The translations under genes and the position numbers were made by a program. The notes below the pieces were generated by a model. That model did not search any database, had not been told where the DNA came from, and saw only the letters and a program-made list of their open reading frames with translations. From Saccharothrix sp. S26 (GTDB lineage: Bacteria; Actinomycetota; Actinomycetes; Mycobacteriales; Pseudonocardiaceae), in NCBI RefSeq assembly GCF_021390395.1, contig NZ_JAJUWT010000001.1, positions 372,001-436,000 of the forward strand: a DNA stretch of 64,000 bases, in the 5' to 3' direction. Shown in pieces: positions 1 to 8,271 of this stretch (position 1 is the first letter of the stretch; each line of letters starts with the position of its first letter).

Positions 1-1132
1 GGACTTCCGCCTGGCCGGCGACCGCATCGGCATCGTCCGCACCGACGGCACGGCCGCGGTGAAGGAGGGCGGCCTCCAGGCCGGCTGGTCCGAGCAGGCC
101 AACGGCGTGCGCGAAGTGGAGATCACCTCCAACCGCATCGGCATCGTCGGCGACGACGGCTCGGTCAACGTCAAGGAGGGCGGCCTGGGCGCCGGGTGGG
201 TGCCGCAGATCGGCGGGGTGGCCGACCTGGAGCTCTCCGGTGACCGCGTCGGCGTGCTGCGCACCGACGGCACGGTCGCGGTGAAGGAGTCCAACCTCTG
301 GTCCGACTGGGTCGAGCAGACCAACGGCGTCACCGACTTCGAGCTGTCCGGCAGCCTCATCGGCGTCGTGCTGGCCAACGGGCTGGCCACGGTGAAGGAG
401 GGCAACCTCTACTCGTCCTGGGTCAACCAGCTCGGAGACGCCAAGGAGATCGAGATCTCCGGCGACCGCATCGGCGTGCTGCGGACCAACGGCACCGCGG
501 TCGTGAAGGACGGCGGCGTCTACGGCTCCTGGGTCGAGCAGACCAACGGGGTGAAGCAGCTGCGCCTGGCCACGGCCACGCCCGCGTCCGCCGCGGGCCA
601 CGTGACGATCAACGACATCACCGCCATCTACGGCTCCGCGTACGCCACCGACACCGTCGCGGCCGGCCTGCCCGGCCTCAACGAGGTCATGGCGCAGAAG
701 GGCATCACCACGCCGACCCGCAAGGCCGCGTTCCTGGCGACCCTCAAGCACGAGAGCGGCTTCCGCTTCAACGCGGGTGAGGCGGGCAGCACCGCGACCT
801 ACCGCGGCCGCGGCTTCATCCAGCTGACCGGGCAGTACAACTACCAGTCCGCCGGCGCGAGCCTGGGCCACGACTTCGCGAACAACCCGTCCGACGCCGC
901 CTCGCTCCAGTGGAGCGCCAGGATCGCCGGCTGGTACTGGACGGTCGCCCGCAACATCAACGCCGCCGCGGACGCCTACGACATGGGCGCGGTCGGCCGC
1001 GCGATCGGCTACTCGTACGCGCTCGACCCGACCGAGTCGAACAACCGCTGCGCCTCCTACAAGCGCGCGCTCGCCCACTTCAACGGCGGCAGCCTCCCGG
1101 TCCCCGAGACCGCCATCACCTGCAACCGCTGA
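1..1132 (+). CDS. GH19-type chitinase/endolysin with N-terminal tandem repeats (5' end missing)
   Basis: The reading frame is open from base 2, so the start and any signal peptide lie upstream of the window. The visible protein has five copies of a roughly 37-residue repeat of the form SGDRIGVLRTDGTVAVKEGG followed by a W and NGV, then a GH19 catalytic domain from about base 600. The domain shows LATLKHESGFRF with the likely catalytic Glu, and YRGRGFIQLTGQYNY, both typical of GH19 chitinases and phage-type endolysins. It probably cleaves chitin or peptidoglycan outside the cell. The next gene carries the same repeat, so the two likely bind the same target through it. The GH19 fold is well supported; the substrate is not determined by sequence. 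Confidence 0.88.
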   Translation, partial: DFRLAGDRIGIVRTDGTAAVKEGGLQAGWSEQANGVREVEITSNRIGIVGDDGSVNVKEGGLGAGWVPQIGGVADLELSGDRVGVLRTDGTVAVKESNLWSDWVEQTNGVTDFELSGSLIGVVLANGLATVKEGNLYSSWVNQLGDAKEIEISGDRIGVLRTNGTAVVKDGGVYGSWVEQTNGVKQLRLATATPASAAGHVTINDITAIYGSAYATDTVAAGLPGLNEVMAQKGITTPTRKAAFLATLKHESGFRFNAGEAGSTATYRGRGFIQLTGQYNYQSAGASLGHDFANNPSDAASLQWSARIAGWYWTVARNINAAADAYDMGAVGRAIGYSYALDPTESNNRCASYKRALAHFNGGSLPVPETAITCNR

Positions 1133-1179
1133 CCCCGCTCCACCTCCATCACACCCTTCACACCGAGAGGGACACCACC

Positions 1180-2583
1180 ATGTCCATCAAGACGACCGTG
1201 CGCCGCACCGTGACCACCGCCCTCGCCGCCGCCGTGCTCGCCCCCGTCCTCACGCTGCTCTCCGCGGGCTCCGCCGTCGCCGACGCCCGCACGGACATCC
1301 GCGACCTGGCCAGAGCGAACCTCGGCAAGCAGACGTGCAGTACCAACAGCCTGGGAGGCGTCGGCTACATGGACTCCTGCCGGATGGCCCACGCGTGGTG
1401 CGCCGACTTCGCCCGGTGGGTGTGGGGCAGGGCGGGCCTCTACACCGACCGCCTGACCCCCGCCGCGGGCAGCTTCTACCTCTACGGCGCCAACAACGGC
1501 ACGCTGCACACCGACGCCGGCTACGTGCCGCAGATCGGTGACGCCGTGGTGCTGAACTACCAGGGCAACGGCTACGCCGACCACGTCTCCATCGTCGACG
1601 CCGTCACCGCGACCTCGATGACCACGATCAACGGCAACTCCGGCGCCAGCGGGCCCACCACCTCGTCGGTGCAGTACGCCACCGGCGGCCACCGGGTCGG
1701 CCAGTACATCGGCGGCCAGCGGATCTCGGCGTTCGTCAGCCCGGCGGGCACCGGCTCCACCCCGGCGCTGACCAAGCGCCTGGGCATCCTCGGTGGCGGC
1801 GGCGCCGTCACCGGCAAGCAGGGCGAGCTGAACGCCGGGTGGACCCCGGTGCACGGCGGCGGCATCGTGCAGGCGAAGTTCGACGGCGACATGGTCGGCG
1901 TGGTCGACGCGGGCGGCACCCTGTACGTGAAGCAGGGCGACATGTACCAGGAGTGGTTCCCCCAGACCGGCAACGTGAAGGACTTCGCGCTCGAGTCCGC
2001 CACCGGCCGCATCGGCGTGCTGCGCAACGACGGCACGGTCACCGTGAAGGAAGGCGGTCTCCAGGGCGGCTGGGTCGAGCAGATCAACGGTGTCGCGGAG
2101 CTGGCGCTGTCGGGTGACTGGATCGGCGTCGTGTCGACCAGCGGCACGGTCTCGGTCAAGCAGGGCAACCTGTACGCCGGGTGGACCACCCAGCTCGGCA
2201 ACGCCAAGCACCTCGAACTGGACGCCGCGGCCGGTCGGATCGGCGTGCTGCGCAACGACGGCACGGTCGTGGTCAAGGACGGCGGCCTGTACGGCACGAA
2301 CTGGGTCGAGCAGACCAACGGCGTGACCGACTTCGAGCTGTCGGGCGACTGGATCGGCGTGGTGTTCGCCAACGGCCTCGCGTCGGTCAAGGCGGGCAGC
2401 CTGCAGGCCGACTGGGCCAACCAGCTCTCGGGCGTCAAGGACGTCGAGATCGACGCCGCCGCGGGCCGGCTCGGCTTCCTGCGGACCGACAACACCCTCG
2501 TGGCCAAGGACGGTGGCCTGTACGGCACCACGTGGCACGAGGTGACCAACGGCGTCACCACGTTCGACGTGACCAGCTACTGA
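1180..2583 (+). CDS. secreted CHAP-domain amidase/peptidase with seven C-terminal repeats
   Basis: 467 residues starting at an ATG preceded by GAGAGG. Residues 1-34 form a signal peptide ending SAVA-DA. Residues about 50-160 look like a CHAP (Cys/His amidohydrolase) domain, with Cys74 in AHAWCADFARW and His135 in YADHVSIVDA as the likely catalytic pair. From about residue 195 to the end there are seven repeats of roughly 37 residues (RIGVLRNDGTVTVKEGG then W..Q.NGV), with a final half-strand TFDVTSY. Seven units suggest a closed propeller-like binding module, which is inference. It probably cuts peptidoglycan peptide or amide bonds outside the cell and is a partner of the GH19 gene 47 bp upstream. 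Confidence 0.87.
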   Translation: MSIKTTVRRTVTTALAAAVLAPVLTLLSAGSAVADARTDIRDLARANLGKQTCSTNSLGGVGYMDSCRMAHAWCADFARWVWGRAGLYTDRLTPAAGSFYLYGANNGTLHTDAGYVPQIGDAVVLNYQGNGYADHVSIVDAVTATSMTTINGNSGASGPTTSSVQYATGGHRVGQYIGGQRISAFVSPAGTGSTPALTKRLGILGGGGAVTGKQGELNAGWTPVHGGGIVQAKFDGDMVGVVDAGGTLYVKQGDMYQEWFPQTGNVKDFALESATGRIGVLRNDGTVTVKEGGLQGGWVEQINGVAELALSGDWIGVVSTSGTVSVKQGNLYAGWTTQLGNAKHLELDAAAGRIGVLRNDGTVVVKDGGLYGTNWVEQTNGVTDFELSGDWIGVVFANGLASVKAGSLQADWANQLSGVKDVEIDAAAGRLGFLRTDNTLVAKDGGLYGTTWHEVTNGVTTFDVTSY

Positions 2584-2590
2584 CCCCACC

Positions 2591-2627
2591 CGCCGAGCCC
2601 CCGACCACACCGGTCGGGGGCTCGGCG
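2591..2627 (+). terminator. rho-independent-type hairpin after the CHAP gene
   Basis: A perfect 16-bp stem (2591-2606 with 2612-2627) closes a five-base loop, starting 7 bp after the stop codon. There is no T tract, as is usual in high-GC actinomycetes. Confidence 0.8.
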
Positions 2628-2647
2628 GTCGTTCGACGGGAGCCGCC

Positions 2648-3088
2648 GTGGTCGTGCCGATCACCAGGGCCGAGGTCCTGCACCGCGCCGCCAGTTGGGT
2701 GCGGGTTCCGTACAGCCAGACCGCTTTCCACACCAACCGCTACGGCACCTACCGCACCGACTGCTCGGGCTTCGCGTCGATGGCGTTCGGGCTGCCCGAC
2801 GTGCCGCACGGCGGGCTCAACACGGTGGACCTGATCGCGGTGAGCACGCCGATCGGCAAGGACGAGCTGCTGCCCGCCGACGTGCTGATCGACCCGACCG
2901 GTGACCGGACGACCCGGCACGTGGTGCTGTTCGAGGCGTGGGCGGACCCGCGCCGCACGCACTACCTGGGGCGCGAGCAGTGCGGCGGGCTCGGCACGGT
3001 CTGCCGCACGCTCGTCTACCCCTACGACGGCGGGCCGCGCGGCTACCGGCCCTACCGGCTCGACCACGTCGTCGACCCGGGCCCCTAG
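2648..3088 (+). CDS. NlpC/P60-like cysteine peptidase, small and without a visible signal peptide
   Basis: 146 residues from a GTG or ATG-like start at 2648 with GGGAGCCG upstream. The motif YRTDCSGFASMAF places the nucleophile at Cys39, and RHVVLFEAW gives His91 as the second catalytic residue, the arrangement of NlpC/P60 endopeptidases that cut peptidoglycan stem peptides. No N-terminal hydrophobic segment is visible, so it may act in the cytoplasm or leave by a non-Sec route. It follows a terminator, so it is probably transcribed separately from the GH19 and CHAP genes but completes a run of three wall-lytic enzymes. Family assignment is fairly secure; the exact bond cleaved is unknown. 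Confidence 0.75.
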   Translation: MVVPITRAEVLHRAASWVRVPYSQTAFHTNRYGTYRTDCSGFASMAFGLPDVPHGGLNTVDLIAVSTPIGKDELLPADVLIDPTGDRTTRHVVLFEAWADPRRTHYLGREQCGGLGTVCRTLVYPYDGGPRGYRPYRLDHVVDPGP

Positions 3089-3106
3089 CTCCTCCGCGGC
3101 CCGGCG

Positions 3107-4702
3107 TCAGACCAGCCAGACGGCGGTGTCCGGTGGCAGCTGGTTGCCCGCCATCGGGCCGCTGGCCAGCAGCACCTCGCCCGGTGGCAGCGGCACCGGT
3201 GCGCCGGACGTGTTCAGCGCGCAGATCAGCCCGCCGCCCTTGCGCCGGAACGCGAAGCAGCCGGGCGGTGCGCCGTACCACTCCAGCTCGTCGCCGTTGA
3301 ACGAGCCGTGCGACTTCCGCAGCTCCAGCGCGTGCCGGTAGAACGACAGCATCGAGTCGGGGTCTTCCAGCTGCGACTCGGCGGTCAGGCCCGCCCACTC
3401 GTTGGGCTGCGGCAGCCAGGTGGTCACGCCCTGGGTGAAGCCGAACGGCGGGGTGTCGCCCTCCCACGGCAGCGGCACGCGGCAGCCGTCGCGACCGCGG
3501 TCGGTGTGGCCGGAGCGCAGCCAGATCGGGTCCTGCAACGCCCACTCCGGCAGCTCCACGTCCGGCAGGCCGAGCTCCTCGCCGTTGTAGAGGTAGACCA
3601 CGCCCGGCAGCGCGAGCTCCACCAGCGTCATCGCCCGCGCCCGCTGCGCGCCGATCGCCCCGCCGCCGTACCGCGTCACGTGCCGCGTCACGTCGTGGTT
3701 GGACAACGTCCAGGTCGGCGGCGCGTCCAGCCCGCGCACGGCGGCCAGGGAGTGCTCGATCGCCGCGCGCACGCCGTCGGCGTCGAACGGCGCCTCGACC
3801 AGCCGGAAGTTGAACCCGAGGTGCAGCTCGTCGGGCCGCACGTACCGGGCGAACCGCTCGTCGTCGGCGACCCAGATCTCGCCGACCGCCATCCGGCCCG
3901 GGTACTCGTCGACGACCTTGCGGATCATCCGGTGGATCTCGTGCACGCCGTCGTTGTCGAACCGGGGGTCCAGCGAGTTGTCGTGCATCACACCCGCGCC
4001 GAGCTGGGCCCGCGGATCGATGTTCGGCAACCCGTAGGGCTTGGCCATGCCGTGGGCCACGTCGATGCGGAACCCGTCCACCCCGCGGTCGAGCCAGAAC
4101 CGCAGCGTGCGCGCCAGGTCGGCGGCGACCTCGGGGTTGTCCCAGTTCAGGTCGGGCTGCTCGGGGGTGAACAGGTGCAGGTACCACTGCCCGTCGGGCA
4201 CGCGGGTCCACGCCGGCCCGCCGAACTGGCTGGGCCAGTTGTTCGGCGGCGCGGAACCGTCGAAGCCACCGCCGTCGCGGAAGATGAACCGGTCGCGCTC
4301 GGGCGAGCCCGGCCCGGCCCGCAGCGCGGCCTGGAACCACTCGTGCCGGTCGCTGGTGTGGTTGGGGACGAGGTCGATGGTGACCCGGAGGTTGTGCGCG
4401 TGCGCCTCGGTGACCAGCCGGTCGAACGCGGCCAGGTCGCCGAACAGCGGGTCGACGTCACGCGGGTCGGCCACGTCGTAGCCGTGGTCGGCCATGGGCG
4501 AGGTGAAGAACGGCGTGAGCCACAGGGCGTCCACGCCGAGCAGTTCGAGGTAGCCGAGCCGGGAGCGGATACCGTCGAGGTCGCCCACGCCGTCACCGTT
4601 CGCATCGGCGAACGATCGGACGTAGACCTGGTAGAAGACGGCGTCACGCCACCAGGCGGACTCGTCGGCGATCTCTGGTTGTAGATCGGAGGATCGTCGC
4701 AC
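3107..4702 (-). CDS. GH13 alpha-glucosidase (oligo-1,6-glucosidase type)
   Basis: 531 residues, GTG start. The order of motifs is that of GH13 family glucosidases: WWRDAVFYQVYVRSF at the N terminus, DLVPNHTSD (region I), DGFRIDVAHG with the Asp nucleophile (region II), GEIWVADDERF with the acid/base Glu (region III), and LSNHDVTRH with the third Asp (region IV). Length fits the family. It should hydrolyse alpha-1,4 or alpha-1,6-linked gluco-oligosaccharides such as maltose or isomaltose in the cytoplasm. It starts 57 bp after the truncated haemoglobin gene on the same strand and may be co-transcribed. Trehalose synthase is less likely because the C-terminal extension of that family is absent. 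Confidence 0.9.
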   Translation of the reverse strand: MRRSSDLQPEIADESAWWRDAVFYQVYVRSFADANGDGVGDLDGIRSRLGYLELLGVDALWLTPFFTSPMADHGYDVADPRDVDPLFGDLAAFDRLVTEAHAHNLRVTIDLVPNHTSDRHEWFQAALRAGPGSPERDRFIFRDGGGFDGSAPPNNWPSQFGGPAWTRVPDGQWYLHLFTPEQPDLNWDNPEVAADLARTLRFWLDRGVDGFRIDVAHGMAKPYGLPNIDPRAQLGAGVMHDNSLDPRFDNDGVHEIHRMIRKVVDEYPGRMAVGEIWVADDERFARYVRPDELHLGFNFRLVEAPFDADGVRAAIEHSLAAVRGLDAPPTWTLSNHDVTRHVTRYGGGAIGAQRARAMTLVELALPGVVYLYNGEELGLPDVELPEWALQDPIWLRSGHTDRGRDGCRVPLPWEGDTPPFGFTQGVTTWLPQPNEWAGLTAESQLEDPDSMLSFYRHALELRKSHGSFNGDELEWYGAPPGCFAFRRKGGGLICALNTSGAPVPLPPGEVLLASGPMAGNQLPPDTAVWLV

Positions 4703-4759
4703 GAGGAGTCATCCTGCCATTCGCGACCGACACCACGACCCCGTTCGAGTGATCAAGGA

Positions 4760-5146
4760 TCACACCCAGGCGTTCATCATGCTGTTCGCGGCCATCTCGA
4801 GGTACGCCCACAGCTGCTTGCGGTGCTCGGGGGAGAGGTCGACCGAGTCGACGCCCACCTTGATGCAGCGCAACCAGGCGTCCCGCTCCACGGGACCGAT
4901 CACGAACGGAGCGTGACGCATCCGCAACCGGGGATGACCGCGGTTGTCGGAGTACGTGTGCGGACCGCCCCAGTACTGCATCAGGAACAGCCGGAAGCGC
5001 TCCTCGGCCGGGCCGAGGTCCTCTTCGGGGTACATCGGACGCAGGACGGGATCGTTGGCCACTTCCTCGTAGAAGCGCGCGACGATCTTGTGGAACGTCT
5101 CGTACCCGCCCACTGCTTCGTAGAAGTTCTCCGGAGGAGTGGTCAC
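4760..5146 (-). CDS. glbO: group II truncated haemoglobin (GlbO-like)
   Basis: 128 residues if the GTG at 5146 is used, which matches the length and N terminus of GlbO (ENFYEAVGG); a longer frame reaches 5215 but adds an unconserved 23-residue tail. Diagnostic residues are visible: a B10-type Tyr in VARFYEEV, a CD1 Tyr in RPMYPEEDL, the proximal His in RMRHAPF and the G8 Trp in RDAWLR. Members bind haem and oxygen and are linked to oxygen handling and nitric-oxide or peroxide detoxification. It is divergent from the NsdA-like gene. The start is the least certain part, because the GGAGG before 5146 is very close to the GTG. Confidence 0.9.
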   Translation of the reverse strand: MTTPPENFYEAVGGYETFHKIVARFYEEVANDPVLRPMYPEEDLGPAEERFRLFLMQYWGGPHTYSDNRGHPRLRMRHAPFVIGPVERDAWLRCIKVGVDSVDLSPEHRKQLWAYLEMAANSMMNAWV

Positions 5147-5294
5147 CCCTCCATCCTGCCTCAGCCACGGGTGGGCGGCCCACGCCGGGCGGGGGTTGGC
5201 GAACGCGTGGCGCATCGCCGCGACCGCTGGTGACCGCGCGGGACGTCATCGCATGCTGACCGCGGGGAACTCCTGCCGTGAGGGAGGACACGAG

Positions 5295-6665
5295 ATGGGC
5301 GGCTCCAACGAGGCGCTGCTGCACTGGTTCCGGCGCGGGGGCTGGACCCAGCTCGAGCTCGCGCGGGCCGTCGCGCGGCTGGGCCGGGCCCGGGGCCACA
5401 ACGTCGCGCCGGACAGCTCGCGGGTGCGGCGGTGGCTGGAGGGCGAGCAGCCCCGGCACCCGGTCCCGGAGCTGGTGGCGGCGCTGTTCGCGGACCGGCT
5501 GGGCAGGCCCTTCACCCCGGCGGACCTGGGGTTGACCGCGGGGTCGCCGGTCCGCGACCACGTCCCGTGGGACCACCGGGCGCTGGTCTCGACGTTGCAG
5601 GACTTCACGAGGAGCGATCTGATGATCAAACGCAGGGACGTGCTCGGCGCGACCGCCGCCCTGGCCACGGGCGCGGTGCTGGAGGGGCGCTTGGCCGGGT
5701 GGCTGGACGCCGACGACGCCGCGCCGGCCGCGGCGCTGGGACCGGGGCGGATCGGCACGGCGGAGATCGTCGAGATCGAGTCCGCGACCAGGACGTTCTG
5801 GGCCTGGGACGCCCGCCGCGGCGGCGGCCTCTACCGGGAGGCCGTGGTCGGGCAGCTCAAGGCGATGACCGACCTGCTCGACCACGGCTACCCCGACCCG
5901 ATCGCCCGCCGGTTGTTCCGCTCGACCGCGGACCTGGCCAGGCTGGCCGGCTGGATGTCGCACGACGTGGGCTTGCAGGCGACCGCGCAGCAGTACTTCA
6001 CGTTGGCGCTGCACTGTGCGAAGCGCGCTCGGGACACCGGGCTGGGCGTCGAGGTGCTGTCCCGGATGGCCCGCCAGATGGTGCACGTCGGCCGGCCGCG
6101 CGAGGCGTTGTCGCTGGTCGCGCTGGCCAGGCGGGGCGCGGGGAGCCGGTTGGGGCCGATGGCCTCGGCGATGCTCTCCACCTGCGAGGCGTGGGCGCAC
6201 GCGACCCTCGGCGACGTCGAGGCGGTGGACCGGGCGGTGGGCGCCGCGCAGGCGCGGTTCACGCGGGCCGACCCCGCCGAGACGCCCGGCTGGCTGTCCT
6301 ACTTCGACCAGGCGGGGCTGGAGGGCATGGCGGCCCTGTCGTACCGGACCGCGGCCGAGCACCGGCCGGGCACCGAGCGGAGGGCCGAACCGCACCTGGC
6401 CGAGGCGCTGCGCCTGCGCCGCGACACCTACCGGCGGTCGAACCTGTTCGACGTCATCTCGCTGGTGGGCGTCCGGGTGCTCCAGGGCGAGCACGCGGAG
6501 GCCGACCGGCTGGCGACCACCCTGCTGGCCCCGGCCGGGCGGATCAGCTCGACCCGGACGTTCGACCGGATCAAGGTCGTCCGCGACCGGGCCGAGGCCG
6601 ACGCGGCCCGCTCGAAGGACGCCCGGGCGCTGGCCGACACGCTCGGCGCGGTGACCGCGGCGTGA
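5295..6665 (+). CDS. NsdA-like regulator with HTH-like N terminus and TPR-type C terminus
   Basis: 456 residues. The ATG at 5295 is preceded by AGGGAGGA at good spacing, which decides the start over upstream codons. Residues about 7-75 (ALLHWFRRGGWTQLELARAV, then SSRVRRWLEGEQPRHPVPEL) resemble the DNA-binding-like region of actinobacterial NsdA/XRE-type regulators. A KRRDVLGATAALATGAVL segment follows near residue 110. The remainder is alpha-helical with TPR-like pairs. NsdA negatively affects sporulation and antibiotic production in Streptomyces, so a developmental or secondary-metabolism role is plausible. No target can be read from the sequence. It converges with the lipoprotein gene, with 9 bp between stops. 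Confidence 0.7.
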   Translation: MGGSNEALLHWFRRGGWTQLELARAVARLGRARGHNVAPDSSRVRRWLEGEQPRHPVPELVAALFADRLGRPFTPADLGLTAGSPVRDHVPWDHRALVSTLQDFTRSDLMIKRRDVLGATAALATGAVLEGRLAGWLDADDAAPAAALGPGRIGTAEIVEIESATRTFWAWDARRGGGLYREAVVGQLKAMTDLLDHGYPDPIARRLFRSTADLARLAGWMSHDVGLQATAQQYFTLALHCAKRARDTGLGVEVLSRMARQMVHVGRPREALSLVALARRGAGSRLGPMASAMLSTCEAWAHATLGDVEAVDRAVGAAQARFTRADPAETPGWLSYFDQAGLEGMAALSYRTAAEHRPGTERRAEPHLAEALRLRRDTYRRSNLFDVISLVGVRVLQGEHAEADRLATTLLAPAGRISSTRTFDRIKVVRDRAEADAARSKDARALADTLGAVTAA

Positions 6666-6674
6666 AACGGCCCG

Positions 6675-7274
6675 TCAGGACGTCGGCGGGGTGGACGCGG
6701 GCGCTTTGAGCGGCAGGGGAGGGCGCTGGCAGGTGAACGCCGACTCGTAGGCGCGGGTCAGCTCGGGTGAGCCGGCGGCCAGCGTCGGCAGGTCGGCACC
6801 CCGCGGCCCGAGGATGAGCAGCCTCGTGCTGATCAGCAGCAGCCCGAGGTCCCGGCCGTCGACCTCGGCCGCGGGTGCGGCGATGGTGCTGTCGACGCCG
6901 GTCAGCAGCTCGTTCAGCCCTGTCACGTAGGCGTCGACCACGGCGTCACCACCCGGCGTCGGCGCGGGCCCGATGGCGCGGAACACCTCGATCGAGGACA
7001 CGACCGCCTCCCGCAGCGCCGTCAACAGCTCCACCACCTGCTCACGCGGATAACCGGCTTCCATGGGGATGCGGGTCATCCCCAGCTCCTGGACCTGCTT
7101 GTCGGCCAGGCAGACCCGGCCCAGCCACGCGGTCAGCGCCGGGTCCGGTGCGGGCGTGGTGGAGCTGCCGGCAGGCGGTGCGGTGGGCGGTGGTTGCCCC
7201 GCCGAGCACGACTGCACCACCGGCAGGACCGCCACCACCACCGCCACGACCGCACTGCGCCACCTCGTCGCCAC
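6675..7274 (-). CDS. putative lipoprotein of unknown function
   Basis: 199 residues, GTG start. The N terminus is a classical lipoprotein signal: arginine-containing n-region, hydrophobic core AVVAVVVAVLPVV and lipobox VQSC with Cys about residue 23, followed by a Pro/Thr-rich linker. The body is a helical domain without a motif I recognise (LGRVCLADKQVQELGMTRIP near the start, two further possible disulphide cysteines). It should be anchored to the outside of the membrane. It lies 60 bp after the MscS-type channel gene on the same strand and may share its transcript. No function is proposed. Confidence 0.7.
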   Translation of the reverse strand: MATRWRSAVVAVVVAVLPVVQSCSAGQPPPTAPPAGSSTTPAPDPALTAWLGRVCLADKQVQELGMTRIPMEAGYPREQVVELLTALREAVVSSIEVFRAIGPAPTPGGDAVVDAYVTGLNELLTGVDSTIAAPAAEVDGRDLGLLLISTRLLILGPRGADLPTLAAGSPELTRAYESAFTCQRPPLPLKAPASTPPTS

Positions 7275-7334
7275 GGCCCCAGTCTCGGGACCGGACCCGG
7301 CCGCGGGCGGCGCGTGGCCGCAAGCGGCCGGCGC

Positions 7335-8255
7335 TCAGGAGGACTTGATCGAGATGCCCGCGTCGTCCAGGGCGGGCATCAGCTTCGCCCGCAACGCCCG
7401 CTGGACGGCCCACTGGCGGCCCGGCCGGACCTTCACCGTCACCCGCATGGTGATGCCCTCGGGCGTGACCTTCTCCACGCCGAGCACCTGCGGCTTGTCG
7501 ATGACGTCCTTGGCCAGCGGCTCCTCGCCGGTGGCCTCCGTGACCGCCTCGGTGAGCACCTCGGTCGCCGAGGCCAGGTTCGCGCCGTAGGCCAGCGGGA
7601 GGTCGACCACCGCCACCGCGAAGCCCTGCGACGAGTTGCCGACCCGCATGATCTCGCCGTTGCGGACGTACCAGACCGTGCCGTTGGTGTCGCGGATCGT
7701 GGTGATCCGCAGCGCCACCGACTCGACCGTGCCGGTCGCCGGGCCCAGGTCCACGACGTCGCCCACGCCGTACTGGTCCTCCAGCATCATGAACATGCCG
7801 GACAGGAAGTCCTTGACCAGGTTCTGCGCGCCGAAGCCGATGGCCACGCCGAGGATACCCGCCGAGGTCAGGATCGGCGCGGGGTTCATGCCCAGCTCGG
7901 TCAGGATCTGGATGAACGCCACGCCGAACACGATGATCGTGACGAACGACTTGAGCACCGAGCCGATGGTCTTGGCCCGCTGCTCGCGCCGCTCCGAGAC
8001 CAGCGCGCCCAGCGCCTGCGGCGCGCGTTCCCGCAGCGGCTTGAGCAGCTTCGGCTTGCGACCGCCGTTGCCCCGGGTCATCCGGTCGATCAACCGGCGG
8101 AGCAGGAACCGGACCACCACCGCGATGATCAGGGTCAACGCGATCCGCAACGCGCCCTCGGCGATCTTGGGCCCGTTGGTCACCCACCACTCGACGGCGA
8201 GCGTGGACTTCACGTCCATGTCGAACATCGGCGGCGTCGGCTGCACGTCCTGCAC
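7335..8255 (-). CDS. small-conductance mechanosensitive channel (MscS family)
   Basis: 306 residues with GTG start and GGAGGA upstream. A first membrane helix (GALRIALTLIIAVVVRFLL) is followed by a charged loop, a second hydrophobic segment (SFVTIIVFGVAFIQIL) and the pore-helix region ILTSAGILGVAIGFGAQNLV, which has the Gly/Ala packing of MscS TM3. The soluble beta domain contains YGVGDVVDL and TTIRDTNGTVWYVRNGEI. It should open under membrane tension to release solutes during hypo-osmotic shock. It sits 16 bp after the S9 peptidase gene, probably in the same transcript. Confidence 0.9.
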   Translation of the reverse strand: MQDVQPTPPMFDMDVKSTLAVEWWVTNGPKIAEGALRIALTLIIAVVVRFLLRRLIDRMTRGNGGRKPKLLKPLRERAPQALGALVSERREQRAKTIGSVLKSFVTIIVFGVAFIQILTELGMNPAPILTSAGILGVAIGFGAQNLVKDFLSGMFMMLEDQYGVGDVVDLGPATGTVESVALRITTIRDTNGTVWYVRNGEIMRVGNSSQGFAVAVVDLPLAYGANLASATEVLTEAVTEATGEEPLAKDVIDKPQVLGVEKVTPEGITMRVTVKVRPGRQWAVQRALRAKLMPALDDAGISIKSS

Positions 8256-8271
8256 CTGCTCAGTCCTCCAC

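Noticed and set aside
2817-4340. Long minus-strand frame over the GH13 gene, and many similar long frames opposite real genes
   Set aside because: Arg/Ala/Gly-rich translations without motifs, typical shadow frames of high-GC genes.
4644-6494. 616-codon minus-strand frame
   Set aside because: It covers the well-supported NsdA-like gene and part of the haemoglobin gene in other frames and shows no domain.
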